Positions 16,042-25,061 of a stretch of 64,000 nt of DNA are shown here, in pieces; the stretch's first letter is position 1, and the number at the start of each line of letters is the position of its first letter. This stretch comes from Beijerinckia sp. 28-YEA-48 (lineage in GTDB: Bacteria > Pseudomonadota > Alphaproteobacteria > Rhizobiales > Beijerinckiaceae), in contig NZ_FNSI01000001.1 in the NCBI RefSeq assembly GCF_900104955.1, positions 5,614,001-5,678,000 of the forward strand, read 5' to 3'. The position numbers and the translations under genes were made by a program. The notes beneath the pieces are model-generated. The model had not been told where the DNA came from, did not search any database, and worked only from the letters and a program-made list of their open reading frames with translations.

Positions 16042-17043
16042 GTGACCAAAGCGATCCGTATTCACGGCCATGGCGGGCCCGAAGTCATGCGCTTCGAGGA
16101 GATCGAATTGCCGCCACCGGGGCCGGGTGAGGTGCGGGTGCGCCACACCGCCGTGGCGCTGAATTTTTCCGATATCAACGTCCGGCGCGGCGGCTTCTAT
16201 CAGAAAGAGCCGCTGCCGATGCCGATCATCCTGGGCAATGAGGCGGCGGCGGTGGTGACCGAACTCGGCCCCGATGTCACGGAGTGGCGGGTCGGCGACC
16301 GGGTCGGCTATGTCGGCATGGGCGCGAGCTTCTTTCAAAACACCGGCTCCTATGCGCAGGAGCGCAATGTCTTCGCCGCGCGGCTGGCGCCGATTCCCGA
16401 CAACATTTCGGACGTGCAGGCGGCCTCGCTCATGCTCAAGGGGCTCACCGCCTCCAACATCATCAACAAGATCTATCGGCCAAAGCCCGACGACACGGTG
16501 CTGATCCATGCGGCGGCGAGCGGTGTCGGCCTCATCCTGGTGCAATGGTGCAAGCATCATGGCGCAACGGTGATCGGCACGGTTGGCAGTGCGGACAAGG
16601 CGGAGATCGCCAAGGCCCATGGCTGCGATCACACGATCCTCTATCGGCAGACGGACTTCGTTCAGGCGGTGAAGGCGATCGTGCCGCAAGGGGTGACGGC
16701 GGTGCTCGATGGGGTCGGCAAGGACACGTTCGTTCCGTCGATGGATTGCACGGCGCCGTTTGGCACCCTGGTCAACTATGGCAATGCTTCGGGCCATGTG
16801 CCGCCCATCGATATTCTCGACCTGTCGCTGAAGGGCACGCTCAATCTGTGGCGCCCCGGGGTGCATTATTTCCTCGGCGATCCGGTGCGCTTCCGCGCTT
16901 TGATGGCGGATCTGTTTGAGCTAGTCGGCCTGGGCGTGCTGAAGACCGTGGCGACGCGTACCTATCCGCTGCAGGATGCGGCGATCGCCCATCGCGACGC
17001 TGAAAGCGCCGCCCATGCGGGGCCTGTCGTGCTATTGCCATGA
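16042..17043 (+). CDS. NADPH:quinone oxidoreductase-like (MDR family)
   Basis: A 333-residue member of the zinc-free quinone oxidoreductase branch of the medium-chain dehydrogenases. It opens with HGHGGPEVMRFEEIELP. The NADPH-binding glycine motif is AAASGVGLILVQW near residue 160. The zinc-ligand cysteines of alcohol dehydrogenases are absent. It starts at GTG 16042 with AGGGA upstream. It is divergent from ahpC, sharing the regulatory region, and is followed after 27 bases by a LysR regulator. This placement suggests induction by electrophile or redox stress, but that is an inference. Quinone, alkene or enone substrates are all possible. Confidence 0.88.
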   Translation: MTKAIRIHGHGGPEVMRFEEIELPPPGPGEVRVRHTAVALNFSDINVRRGGFYQKEPLPMPIILGNEAAAVVTELGPDVTEWRVGDRVGYVGMGASFFQNTGSYAQERNVFAARLAPIPDNISDVQAASLMLKGLTASNIINKIYRPKPDDTVLIHAAASGVGLILVQWCKHHGATVIGTVGSADKAEIAKAHGCDHTILYRQTDFVQAVKAIVPQGVTAVLDGVGKDTFVPSMDCTAPFGTLVNYGNASGHVPPIDILDLSLKGTLNLWRPGVHYFLGDPVRFRALMADLFELVGLGVLKTVATRTYPLQDAAIAHRDAESAAHAGPVVLLP

Positions 17044-17070
17044 CAGTCGGCATGATTTGAGGAGAGTGCG

Positions 17071-18018
17071 ATGACATTGCAGCAATTGCGTTTGCTGCGG
17101 GAGATTTCCAGAGCCGGCCTGAATATTTCGGCCGCCTCTGGCGCTTTGAGGACATCGCAGCCGAATGTCAGCCGCCAGATCAAGGCCTTGGAGGCCGAGA
17201 TCGGCATCGAGCTGTTGATGCGCAAGAAGAATCGTATCGTCGGTTTCACCACCGGCGGACGCGCTGTGCTGCAACAGGCTGAACGCATCCTGCGTCAGAT
17301 CGAAACGATCTCCGATATCGCGCAGGATGCACGTGGCGGTGGCGAAGGACGTTTGATCGTCGCCACGAGCCATCTGCATGCGCGCTATACATTGCTCGAT
17401 CCTTTTGCCCGTCTGCGTGAAAAGCATCCGAAGGTCGAGTTGCTCTTGATCCAGGCCGATCAGAAGGATTTGCCGCGCCTCGTGCAAGATGGCGAAGCCG
17501 ATCTGGGGATCAGCACGGGGGACGCGCAGGCTGGCCGGTCATCGGCCGAAGTGGCGACGCTGAAGGGCGAGGTGATCAAGCGCAGCGCCATCATGCTGCG
17601 TCAGCATCCTCTGGCGGCGAAGAAGAACCTCAGCCTCGTCGATCTGACGCATTACCCCTTCATTGGCTACAATCCGCGTTCGGTCGGTGGACGCATGATC
17701 GCTGATGCGGTCCAGAAAGCCGGTATCGATCTGCGGCCCATCGTGCAGGCCGAGGATTCAGACGTTATTCGCGCCTATGTCGAACATGGACTGGGGGTTG
17801 GCATCGTGCCGACCATGTGTATCGCGGGCAAAACGCGGTTGCATGCGACCGATGCGACGCATCTGTTCGCGGCGACGACCGTTGACGTATCATTGCGCCG
17901 CGATCTTTATTTGCGGTCCTATATCACCGATTTCATCCAGATGGCCTCGCCGAAATGGACGGCGAGTGCCATCAAGCGCGCCCTGGCGGCGCCTGTCGCC
18001 AAGCCACGCAAGAGTTAA
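17071..18018 (+). CDS. LysR regulator, CysB/Cbl subfamily
   Basis: A 315-residue transcription factor. Its N-terminus MTLQQLRLLREISRAGLNIS and the TSQPNVSRQIKALEAEIG recognition-helix region match the CysB/Cbl branch of LysR more closely than the general family. CysB-type proteins sense sulfur intermediates such as acetylserine, sulfate or adenosine phosphosulfate. A C-terminal periplasmic-binding-like effector domain follows from about residue 90. The gene is in the same direction as the oxidoreductase (27 bases apart) and converges with the Bug/TauD operon. If it keeps CysB-like ligands it could link the TauD-family oxygenase to sulfur supply; this is untested. Confidence 0.88.
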   Translation: MTLQQLRLLREISRAGLNISAASGALRTSQPNVSRQIKALEAEIGIELLMRKKNRIVGFTTGGRAVLQQAERILRQIETISDIAQDARGGGEGRLIVATSHLHARYTLLDPFARLREKHPKVELLLIQADQKDLPRLVQDGEADLGISTGDAQAGRSSAEVATLKGEVIKRSAIMLRQHPLAAKKNLSLVDLTHYPFIGYNPRSVGGRMIADAVQKAGIDLRPIVQAEDSDVIRAYVEHGLGVGIVPTMCIAGKTRLHATDATHLFAATTVDVSLRRDLYLRSYITDFIQMASPKWTASAIKRALAAPVAKPRKS

Positions 18019-18034
18019 GCCGCACAAGAGCTGA

Positions 18035-19003
18035 TTATTTCGCCGCTGCGATTTTCTGGACGATTGGAATCCAGCGGTCGAATTCCTCGCGCACGAAGGC
18101 GTCGGTTTCCGCTGGGCCGAGATACAAGGGTTCGGTGCCGACCTTGCGCATATGCGCCTGGAACGCCTCGTTGCGCGACAGTTTTTCGAGGATGCCACCG
18201 AGATAGGCGACGAGCTCCGGCGGGGTCTGCGCCGGTGCGAACAGGCCGGTCCAAGAACCAACGGAATAGTCGACCACGCCCTGTTCCTGCACGGTCTTGA
18301 GATCAGGCTCACTGGCGGCGCGGTGATCCGAGGAGACGCCGAGATTGAGGATCGTGCCGGCCTTCGCTTGCGCGAGCGCGGAGGGAAGGGTGAGCCAAGC
18401 CAGCTCAATGCGGCCCGTCATCAGATCGTTGAGGGCTTGGACGCCACCTTGATAGGGCACATGGGTGATCTTCATGCCGGTGCGCGCGGCGAAGAGTTCT
18501 CCGGCGAAGTGCGGGCTGCTGCCGGTGCCACTGGAGCCAAAGAAGAGCTCCTTCTTGATTTTAAGGAGATCCGTTACCGTTTTGACCTCTAGCCCCGGCC
18601 AAGCGCTGAGGACCAGCGGCACATCGTTGAGAATGCCGATGGCGGCAAAAGAGGTGCGCGGATCGTAAGTGGGATCGGCCTTCGCCAGATAAGCGAAGAG
18701 GTGACTTGAAGCCGAGCTGATCAGCAAGGTCGAGCCATCGGGCTTGGCGCGCGCGACGAAACCGACGCCGACATTGCCGCCGGCGCCCGGCTTGTTTTCG
18801 ACCACGACACTGCGGTCGATTGCTTTCGAAAGCTCCGGTGCCAGCAAGCGGGCTGTGACGTCGTTGGCGCCGCCGGGCGTGAAAGGAACAATGATCGTCA
18901 CGGGGCCGGATGGTAGGGCGGGCTGCGCGCGGGCCGTGGTGACCGCGAGCGCCGCGGCCAGGATTGCGCCGGCACGCGTGGCGAAAAATCGAAGGTGGGC
19001 CAT
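18035..19003 (-). CDS. Tripartite tricarboxylate transporter receptor (Bug family)
   Basis: The third Bug receptor in the window has 322 residues. It has a signal peptide (ILAAALAVTTARAQ), then LPSGPVTIIVPFTPGGANDV, ENKPGAGGNVG, and AKPDGSTLLI. It is the last gene of a minus-strand operon after the TauD oxygenase and the EthD-like protein, with 40 bases between it and the EthD-like stop. It ends 16 bases from the convergent LysR gene. As with the other two, no TctA/TctB genes are present. The operon context suggests that its ligand is the substrate of the dioxygenase. Confidence 0.92.
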   Translation of the reverse strand: MAHLRFFATRAGAILAAALAVTTARAQPALPSGPVTIIVPFTPGGANDVTARLLAPELSKAIDRSVVVENKPGAGGNVGVGFVARAKPDGSTLLISSASSHLFAYLAKADPTYDPRTSFAAIGILNDVPLVLSAWPGLEVKTVTDLLKIKKELFFGSSGTGSSPHFAGELFAARTGMKITHVPYQGGVQALNDLMTGRIELAWLTLPSALAQAKAGTILNLGVSSDHRAASEPDLKTVQEQGVVDYSVGSWTGLFAPAQTPPELVAYLGGILEKLSRNEAFQAHMRKVGTEPLYLGPAETDAFVREEFDRWIPIVQKIAAAK

Positions 19004-19043
19004 TATCGTCTCCCTAGTATTTTTTGGGCCGCGTGGGCGGCTA

Positions 19044-19592
19044 TCATTGATGAGAATGGGTGATGCGCCAGGTCGAGCGCCGGGCGTTCATGAACTTCGA
19101 ACGCATGCGCTCGGTCCAAGGTGTCTTGCGTGCGACGAGCCCTTGCGGGCTTTCGAAGGCGCTGACGTCGGACAGGTCGTAGGCGGTCAGGTAACGCGGC
19201 TTGGCGTTGACGGCTTCGTAGCGGCGGGCGCGCAGGATACCGGGCACCGTTACCAGACGCGGCAGATGTTCGACATCGTACCACTGGGTGTATTCAGCGA
19301 CGATGTCGTCGGGGATGTCGGTCTGCACCAAATAAAGGAAAGACGCTGCGGTTGCGCCGCCGTCGCCGACGTCACGGGCCAAAGCAAAAATGCTGATCTC
19401 CTGTGTGCCGGTCTCTTGCGTGCCCGGTATGGCGATGGATTGCGCCGTGGCACTCTCGATCCATAAAAGCCGTTGGGCGGAATCGACACTTTCGGCGCTG
19501 CGCACGAATGCGTCAGCGCCGCTGTTTGCACCCGACATGTCCGCATCGCCGCGGATCATGCACAGGTGCGACCTTTGCGATGCACCGGTCAC
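19044..19592 (-). CDS. EthD/DUF4286-like ferredoxin-fold protein
   Basis: A 182-residue protein of the dimeric alpha-beta barrel type. The C-terminal half shows the small-dehydratase pattern IPDDIVAEYTQWYDVEHLPRL followed by VPGILRARRYEAV and PRYLTAYDL. The N-terminal half is less conserved and may be a second, decayed copy of the fold. The GTG start at 19592 overlaps the TauD stop codon (GTGA), which implies translational coupling to the dioxygenase. A later ATG inside the frame (MSGANSG) is an alternative start. A role in the same catabolic pathway as TauD is likely; the reaction is unknown. Confidence 0.7.
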   Translation of the reverse strand: MTGASQRSHLCMIRGDADMSGANSGADAFVRSAESVDSAQRLLWIESATAQSIAIPGTQETGTQEISIFALARDVGDGGATAASFLYLVQTDIPDDIVAEYTQWYDVEHLPRLVTVPGILRARRYEAVNAKPRYLTAYDLSDVSAFESPQGLVARKTPWTERMRSKFMNARRSTWRITHSHQ

Positions 19593-20440
19593 GCGGGCGT
19601 CCCGCCCTGGAGCATGAGGCGATACAGGTAACGCACTTCCGCGACTGGATAGTCGCCGTTGGCCTTGTGCATCAGGCAGCGATTGTCCCATATGACCATG
19701 TCGCCTTCGAGCCACTTGTGACGATATTGAAAGCGATCCTGGGTCGCATGTTCGAGTAGGTCGTCGAGCAGGGGCGCCGTTTCCTCGCGCTCGATGCCAA
19801 TGATGCGCTCGATGCGGATAGGATTAATGTAGAGTGCCTTGCGGCCGCTGATCGGATGCGTGCGCACCAGCGGATGGATGACTTCTGCAGTTGCTTTGGT
19901 TTTGGTTTCGTCCTTCAGCGCCATCAGTTTCCGGGTGCTGAATGAGCTTTGATAAACATGGACCGCCTGCATCTTGTCGATGCGGGCTTTCATCGTTTGC
20001 GACAGGGCGTCATAGGCCTCGTACATATTGACGAATTGGGTGTCGCCGCCGGTCTTCGGCAGCTTCACTGCATGCAAAACGGTCGCCTTGGGCGGCTGCG
20101 CATCGTTGGAATGGTCGGTGTGATAGCCTTCGCCGGGGATGTAGACCTTACCATCCTCGAAGGTGTCCTGGTTCGAGATGTAATGGATATCGGGACATTC
20201 GGGCACGGAAAAGCGCGTGTTGTGCTGCGGGAAAATGGTGCCAAACACCTGCGCGGCGGCGAGGAATTGATGCGGGTCGAGTTTCTGGCCGCGAATGGCG
20301 AGCACGGTGTGCTTGATAAAAGCGTCGTTCAATTTCTGGCGTAGGGCGGCGTCGACCGGGCGGCTCAGGTCGACGTTGAGAATCTCCGCGCCTGTATGGG
20401 CGGAGAGCGGGTTGACGACGATGTCGATGGTCTCGGACAT
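19589..20440 (-). CDS. TauD/TfdA-family 2-oxoglutarate dioxygenase
   Basis: These enzymes use Fe(II), O2 and 2-oxoglutarate to hydroxylate a substrate, often leading to its cleavage (taurine, 2,4-D). The 283-residue protein has the iron ligands H107 and D109 in GYHTDHS and H258 in RCLMHKA, plus the 2-oxoglutarate-binding arginine near R270-R274. I start it at ATG 20440; the longer frame is non-family. It is the first gene of an operon with the EthD-like protein and Bug receptor, and is divergent from thrS. Taurine itself cannot be assumed; aryloxyalkanoates, sulfonates and other acids are all family substrates. Confidence 0.88.
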   Translation of the reverse strand: MSETIDIVVNPLSAHTGAEILNVDLSRPVDAALRQKLNDAFIKHTVLAIRGQKLDPHQFLAAAQVFGTIFPQHNTRFSVPECPDIHYISNQDTFEDGKVYIPGEGYHTDHSNDAQPPKATVLHAVKLPKTGGDTQFVNMYEAYDALSQTMKARIDKMQAVHVYQSSFSTRKLMALKDETKTKATAEVIHPLVRTHPISGRKALYINPIRIERIIGIEREETAPLLDDLLEHATQDRFQYRHKWLEGDMVIWDNRCLMHKANGDYPVAEVRYLYRLMLQGGTPA

Positions 20441-20673
20441 TTGAGGGGGCCTCTTGAAAACGTGCGCAGTGGATGAGGCCAAACTAGTTAGCGCCTGATA
20501 TGCGTTCAAAGACTTATTTGCGATGAAACGATGCCTTGTAGGCATGGTGAGCGGGGCTTGCTCAGGCGGCAATTGCTGCAACTTTTCTTGCCTCGCCGCC
20601 GGGTTCTGACTATATCCGGCTTCCCCGCATCGCTTACGCCGGCTCGTTTCGGCGATTGAGCCCAGGAGACGAT

Positions 20674-22635
20674 ATGATTTCCGTCACTTTTCCCGACGGC
20701 GCGCAGCGCCAATTCTCCCCCGGCATCACTGGCTTCGACATCGCCAAGGGCATTTCGCCCTCGCTGGCCAAGCGCACCGTGGCCATGGCTGTCGATGGCA
20801 CGGTCACCGATCTGGCCGATCCTTTAACCAAGGATGTGAAGCTCGAATTCATCAACCGGGACGATCCGCGCGCGCTGGAGCTGATCCGGCACGACTGCGC
20901 CCATGTGCTTGCCGAAGCCGTGCAGAGCCTGTGGCCTGGCACGCAGGTGACCATCGGTCCGGTCATCGAGAACGGCTTCTATTACGATTTCGCCCGCAAC
21001 CAGCCGTTCACGCCGGAAGATTTCGTCGCCATCGAAAAGAAGATGCGCGAGATCATCGCGCGCGACGCGCCCTTCACCAAGGAGGTCTGGAGTCGCGATA
21101 AGGCGATCAGCTTCTTTGAAGAGAAGGGTGAGGCGTTCAAGGTGGAGCTGGTCGGCGCCATTCCGGCGGATCAGGATCTGAAGATTTACAAGCAGGGCGA
21201 CTGGCTCGATCTGTGCCGTGGTCCGCACATGACCTCGACCGGCAAGATCGGCGCGGCCTTCAAGCTGATGAAGGTGGCGGGCGCTTATTGGCGTGGCGAT
21301 TCGACCAAGCCGATGCTCAGCCGCATCTACGGTACGGCCTTCGCCAAGCAGGAAGACCTCGACACTTATCTGCATCAGCTCGAAGAGGCCGAGCGCCGCG
21401 ACCATCGCCGCCTGGCCCGTGAGATGGACCTGTTCCATTTTCAGGAGGAAGGGCCGGGCGCGATCTTCTGGCATCCCAAGGGCTGGACGCTGTTCCAGAC
21501 CCTGATGGCTTATATGCGCCGCCGCCTCGCCGTCGATTATGCTGAGGTCAACGCGCCGCAGGTGCTCGACAAGTCGCTTTGGGAAACCTCCGGCCATTGG
21601 GGCTGGTATCGCGAAGCGATGTTCATGGCGAAGCCGGCCGGTGACGACGCCGACGACGAGCGCATTTATGCGCTCAAACCCATGAACTGCCCTGGCCATG
21701 TGCAGATTTTCAAGCATGGCCTGCGCTCCTATCGCGAATTGCCGATGCGGCTCGCCGAGTTCGGCATCGTGCATCGCTACGAGCCGTCAGGCGCTCTGCA
21801 TGGCGTCATGCGCGTGCGCGCCTTCACCCAGGACGATGCGCATATCTTCTGCACGGAAGAACAGCTCGCTGAAGAGTGCTTGAAGATCAACGATCTGATC
21901 CTGTCGGTCTATCGCGATTTTGGCTTCGATAAGATCGTGGTGAAGCTGTCGACCCGGCCGGAGAAGCGCGTCGGCACCGATGCGATGTGGGATCATGCCG
22001 AAGGCGTGATGATGCGCGTGCTTGATGAGATCAAGGCGCGCCACGGCAATATCGTGACGACGGCGCTCAATCCGGGCGAAGGCGCGTTCTACGGGCCGAA
22101 GTTCGAATATGTGTTGCGCGATGCCATCGGTCGCGATTGGCAGTGCGGCACGACCCAAGTCGACTTTAATCTGCCGGAGCGGTTCGGCGCCTTCTATATC
22201 GCCGCCAATGGCGAGAAGACGCCGCCGGTCATGGTGCATAGGGCGATCTGCGGCTCGCTCGAACGCTTCACCGGCATTCTGATCGAGCATCACGCCGGGC
22301 ATCTGCCGCTGTGGCTGTCGCCGACCCAGATCGTCGTCGCGACGATCACCCAGGAAGCCGACGATTACGCCATGGAAGTGACGGCGCTGGCGCGCAAGCG
22401 CGGCCTGCGTGTCGATCCCGATCTGCGCAACGAGAAGATCAACTACAAGGTGCGCGAGCATTCGCTGGCGAAAATCCCAGTCATGCTGGTCGCCGGCCGC
22501 AAGGAAGCCGCCGAGCGCACCGTGTCGATCCGCCGGTTGGGTTCGCAGCAGCAGGTGTCGATGTCCCTCGACGAGGCGCTTGCTATGCTCGTCGACGAAG
22601 CTATTCCGCCGGACGTGCGCCGGGGGGATGATTGA
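20674..22635 (+). CDS. thrS: Threonyl-tRNA synthetase
   Basis: ThrRS charges tRNA(Thr) and edits serine mischarging. The 653-residue protein has the full domain series: TGS domain (1-60), second additional (editing) domain with HDCAHVL near 70 and LCRGPHM near 185, the class II catalytic core, and the anticodon-binding domain from about 545. The three zinc ligands are C339 (MNCPGH), H390 (DDAHIFC) and H522 (MVHRAIC). The ATG at 20674 is preceded by CAGGAG. It is divergent from the TauD operon and followed by the convergent Ivy gene. No leader with T-box-like or operator-like features was noticed. Confidence 0.98.
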   Translation: MISVTFPDGAQRQFSPGITGFDIAKGISPSLAKRTVAMAVDGTVTDLADPLTKDVKLEFINRDDPRALELIRHDCAHVLAEAVQSLWPGTQVTIGPVIENGFYYDFARNQPFTPEDFVAIEKKMREIIARDAPFTKEVWSRDKAISFFEEKGEAFKVELVGAIPADQDLKIYKQGDWLDLCRGPHMTSTGKIGAAFKLMKVAGAYWRGDSTKPMLSRIYGTAFAKQEDLDTYLHQLEEAERRDHRRLAREMDLFHFQEEGPGAIFWHPKGWTLFQTLMAYMRRRLAVDYAEVNAPQVLDKSLWETSGHWGWYREAMFMAKPAGDDADDERIYALKPMNCPGHVQIFKHGLRSYRELPMRLAEFGIVHRYEPSGALHGVMRVRAFTQDDAHIFCTEEQLAEECLKINDLILSVYRDFGFDKIVVKLSTRPEKRVGTDAMWDHAEGVMMRVLDEIKARHGNIVTTALNPGEGAFYGPKFEYVLRDAIGRDWQCGTTQVDFNLPERFGAFYIAANGEKTPPVMVHRAICGSLERFTGILIEHHAGHLPLWLSPTQIVVATITQEADDYAMEVTALARKRGLRVDPDLRNEKINYKVREHSLAKIPVMLVAGRKEAAERTVSIRRLGSQQQVSMSLDEALAMLVDEAIPPDVRRGDD

Positions 22636-22646
22636 TCAGTTAGGCA

Positions 22647-23066
22647 TCAGTTAGTCATGGCGCGATCGAGCGCCATGCGCTGGCCTGGTGTCGGGCTCCC
22701 GAGATAGCGAGGGCGGCCACCCTCGCTGACGAGCGAGCCGACAGCGCTCGACGCATCGAGGCTGAAAAGAATGTGCAGCTCGTTGCCGGCGCAGTCATGC
22801 GGCTTGCAGACGGTGGCGGCCTGCATCCTGCGGCCATCAACGGTGATCTGCTTCAATGGGCCGGCGACGCCGGGGCCGCCTTTGCCGAAGTTGATGAGCC
22901 AGCCAGGAACATTTCGCTCGCTGGCGAGCATGGCGTTCCAGGCTTTATGATAGGCGGGCTTCTTCAGCGCATCGAAGAGATATTCATCCTCGGCACGCGC
23001 CGCGCCAATGCCCAGCGCTGCAGTCAGGCCAGCGATCGTCAGAGCGCGGATGAGGGAATGACGCAT
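22647..23066 (-). CDS. Ivy-type lysozyme inhibitor
   Basis: The 139-residue protein has a signal peptide (LTIAGLTAALGIGAARA) and a small periplasmic domain carrying CKPHDC. This matches the loop by which Escherichia coli Ivy plugs the active site of C-type lysozymes. It would protect peptidoglycan against host or environmental lysozyme, or limit endogenous lytic enzymes. I start it at ATG 23066; the much longer frame is not needed. It is the last gene in a probable minus-strand operon with the Lrp-like domain protein (16-base gap) and a secreted protein. Ivy proteins without the conserved loop can be inactive; here the loop is intact. Confidence 0.87.
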   Translation of the reverse strand: MRHSLIRALTIAGLTAALGIGAARAEDEYLFDALKKPAYHKAWNAMLASERNVPGWLINFGKGGPGVAGPLKQITVDGRRMQAATVCKPHDCAGNELHILFSLDASSAVGSLVSEGGRPRYLGSPTPGQRMALDRAMTN

Positions 23067-23082
23067 GAGGACTCGCGCCGGT

Positions 23083-23319
23083 TCAGAAGGCCTTGAAAGT
23101 GATGATGGTGCGCGTGTCGACGATGCCAGGAATGGGCTGCACCTTTTCGCCGACGAAATGGCCGATATCGACGTCCTTATCGACATAGAATTTGGCCAGA
23201 ATGTCGTAATTGCCGGCGATCGAATAGATTTCAGAGGCGATTTCGGCTTCGGCCAGGGCGCTTGCGACCATATAGGTCTTGCCCAGCGCGCATTTGATCT
23301 CGACGAAAAAAGTCTGCAT
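23083..23319 (-). CDS. Stand-alone Lrp/AsnC ligand-binding (RAM) domain
   Basis: A 78-residue protein consisting only of the effector-binding domain of Lrp/AsnC regulators. It reads VEIKCALGKTYMVASALAEAE then IYSIAGNYDILAKFYVD, the beta-alpha-beta-beta fold that binds amino acids and forms oligomers. The DNA-binding half is missing and no remnant is seen upstream, so it is a native stand-alone domain of a known type rather than a truncation. It lies between the secreted protein (51-base gap) and the Ivy gene (16 bases). Its function could be small-molecule sensing or tuning full-length Lrp proteins. Confidence 0.88.
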   Translation of the reverse strand: MQTFFVEIKCALGKTYMVASALAEAEIASEIYSIAGNYDILAKFYVDKDVDIGHFVGEKVQPIPGIVDTRTIITFKAF

Positions 23320-23370
23320 TCCGCTCTCCTGCGCCCGCTTCGCTGCGCGCTCTCAACTGTTTTTCTATAA

Positions 23371-24288
23371 CTATTTTGCCAGCACTTCCACATCGCGGTC
23401 GCGCGCGGAGCGTACTTCAAATGTGCTCTGGTAGGTCTTGCCGTCACGCCGCGCGATCGCCGCATATTCGCCCTCGGCCAGAACCAGGGATGGGAAGGCG
23501 CCGATCATTTCGCGCAACACGTCGCCGCCTGGCGTCAGTACGGTGAAACTGGTGTTGGCCAGGGCTTCGCCGCCTGGTGTGTTGACCAGTTTGAGCGTGA
23601 TCAATGCGGCGCGATGTTTCAGCGTGGTGACGGTGACCTTGCCCGGCTGGATGCGCAGATCCGCTTCGACCACCGAGTTGGTGGCATTGCCGCCGCCGCC
23701 GGCGGAGCCGCCAGGGGCAGGTCCTTCCAGATAGGTGGAGACGATGTGATAGGTGCCTTCCGGCAGGCGCACGGTCTGGCCGGCCTTCACGTCGCGGGCC
23801 ACGAGCTTCGCCTGCGGGTTGCCGCCATCGGGCACATAGATCGACAGGCTCAGCCGGTCTGGTGGGATTCTGGCATCGCCGAGCATGCCGATGACGCGCA
23901 AGGCGCCGGCATTGAGCTGCAGCCGCTCGCTGACATTGCGGCCATTGATGGTGACGCGGCGCGTGGCGCTGGCGAGGCCCCAGGCGACATGGACGATGTA
24001 GTCGCCGTTGGGCAGGCTGAAGGTCGGCGTTTCCTCGCGGGCGCTCGCTTGCTCCGGTCGGCTGCCGTCATCTTCGGCCCGTTCTTTGAAAATCCGCCAG
24101 ACCAGCCCGGTGGGTGAAGTCTTGGCGTCACCGCCGGCAAAGCTGGCTGAAAGACTGAGCGAGCCGCCCGAGGCAGGTGACTGGCCGCTGGGCAAGCCGG
24201 TGCTGGGCGTCGTTTGCGCGGCGACGAGCGTCGCCGATGCCAGAAGCGCCAAAAGCGCCAGCAAACGTCGCGTGAGCAAACCTTTCAT
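23371..24288 (-). CDS. Secreted protein with repeated beta-sandwich-like segments
   Basis: A 305-residue protein that I do not recognise by name. A signal peptide (RRLLALLALLASATLVAAQ) is followed by beta-rich sequence with recurring LPNGDYIVHVAWG, LPEGTYHIVSTY and LAEGEYAAIARR. These look like three related segments of the carboxypeptidase-regulatory or DUF4198-like kind. A glycine-rich spacer (GGSAGGGGNAT) lies between the second and third. I chose ATG 24288 over the upstream ATG at 24330 because it opens directly into the signal peptide. It heads the operon that ends in Ivy. Likely periplasmic or surface exposed; ligand unknown. Confidence 0.7.
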   Translation of the reverse strand: MKGLLTRRLLALLALLASATLVAAQTTPSTGLPSGQSPASGGSLSLSASFAGGDAKTSPTGLVWRIFKERAEDDGSRPEQASAREETPTFSLPNGDYIVHVAWGLASATRRVTINGRNVSERLQLNAGALRVIGMLGDARIPPDRLSLSIYVPDGGNPQAKLVARDVKAGQTVRLPEGTYHIVSTYLEGPAPGGSAGGGGNATNSVVEADLRIQPGKVTVTTLKHRAALITLKLVNTPGGEALANTSFTVLTPGGDVLREMIGAFPSLVLAEGEYAAIARRDGKTYQSTFEVRSARDRDVEVLAK

Positions 24289-24485
24289 CCGCCTACGGTC
24301 TCCAACACAGTCTGACACGGCATTCCCCAATCCAGCTCCGGCGTCAACTCGCCCTCAATTGCGGCCCGGGGATGGCGGCAAGAGGCTTCTCAAGCGGACC
24401 TCTTAAGTCTGCTCTTTCTGGCCGGGCGCTCCTCCTATAGAAGGCGTCAGCTTGTTCAATTTTCACCAGAAACTTTGGAATCGTT

Positions 24486-25049
24486 ATGAATTCAACGATT
24501 GATATGCTGAAAAGCCGCCGCTCGGTACCGCCTCTGGCCATGTCCGGGGTTGGGCCAGATGCCGCTCAGCTCGACACCCTGCTGACCTTGGCGGCGCGGG
24601 TACCGGACCATGGCAAGCTCGTCCCCTGGCGCTTCATCGTCTACGCCGGCGAAGGTCGGGCCCGGGCTGGAGAGGCCATTCTGGCGGCTTTCGATGCGGC
24701 CAATCCAGGTGTCGACGAAAGTCGGCGTACGCTCGAGCGCCAGCGGTTCAGCTATGCGGCGGTCGTCGTCGGCGTCGTGTCGAAGCCCGTCGTTCATGCC
24801 AAGATTCCCGAATGGGAGCAGGTGCTGTCGGCTGGCGCTGTGTGCATGAACCTGACCGTCGCCGCCAATGCCATGGGCTTTGCCACGTCCTGGCTGACGC
24901 AATGGTATTGCTATGATCCGGCGGCCTCCACCGCGCTTGGCTTGCGCCCGGGCGAAAAGTTCGCCGGCTTCTTGCATATCGGCACCAGCAACAGCGTGCC
25001 GGAAGACCGGCCGCGCCCGGCGCTCGATACCATCGTCACCCGTTTCTGA
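24486..25049 (+). CDS. Nitroreductase family protein, YdjA-like
   Basis: A 187-residue FMN-dependent oxidoreductase. The start MLKSRRSVPPLAM supplies the phosphate-binding arginines (RRS motif). The middle part ARVPDHGKLVPWRFIV is characteristic of the YdjA-like branch, and the family C-terminal region is complete. The short length agrees with YdjA, the smallest nitroreductase group. It is followed after 12 bases by a flavin reductase gene on the same strand, suggesting coupled flavin chemistry. The natural substrate is unknown. It is divergent from the secreted protein gene. Confidence 0.9.
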   Translation: MNSTIDMLKSRRSVPPLAMSGVGPDAAQLDTLLTLAARVPDHGKLVPWRFIVYAGEGRARAGEAILAAFDAANPGVDESRRTLERQRFSYAAVVVGVVSKPVVHAKIPEWEQVLSAGAVCMNLTVAANAMGFATSWLTQWYCYDPAASTALGLRPGEKFAGFLHIGTSNSVPEDRPRPALDTIVTRF

Positions 25050-25061
25050 GCGGAGCTATCC

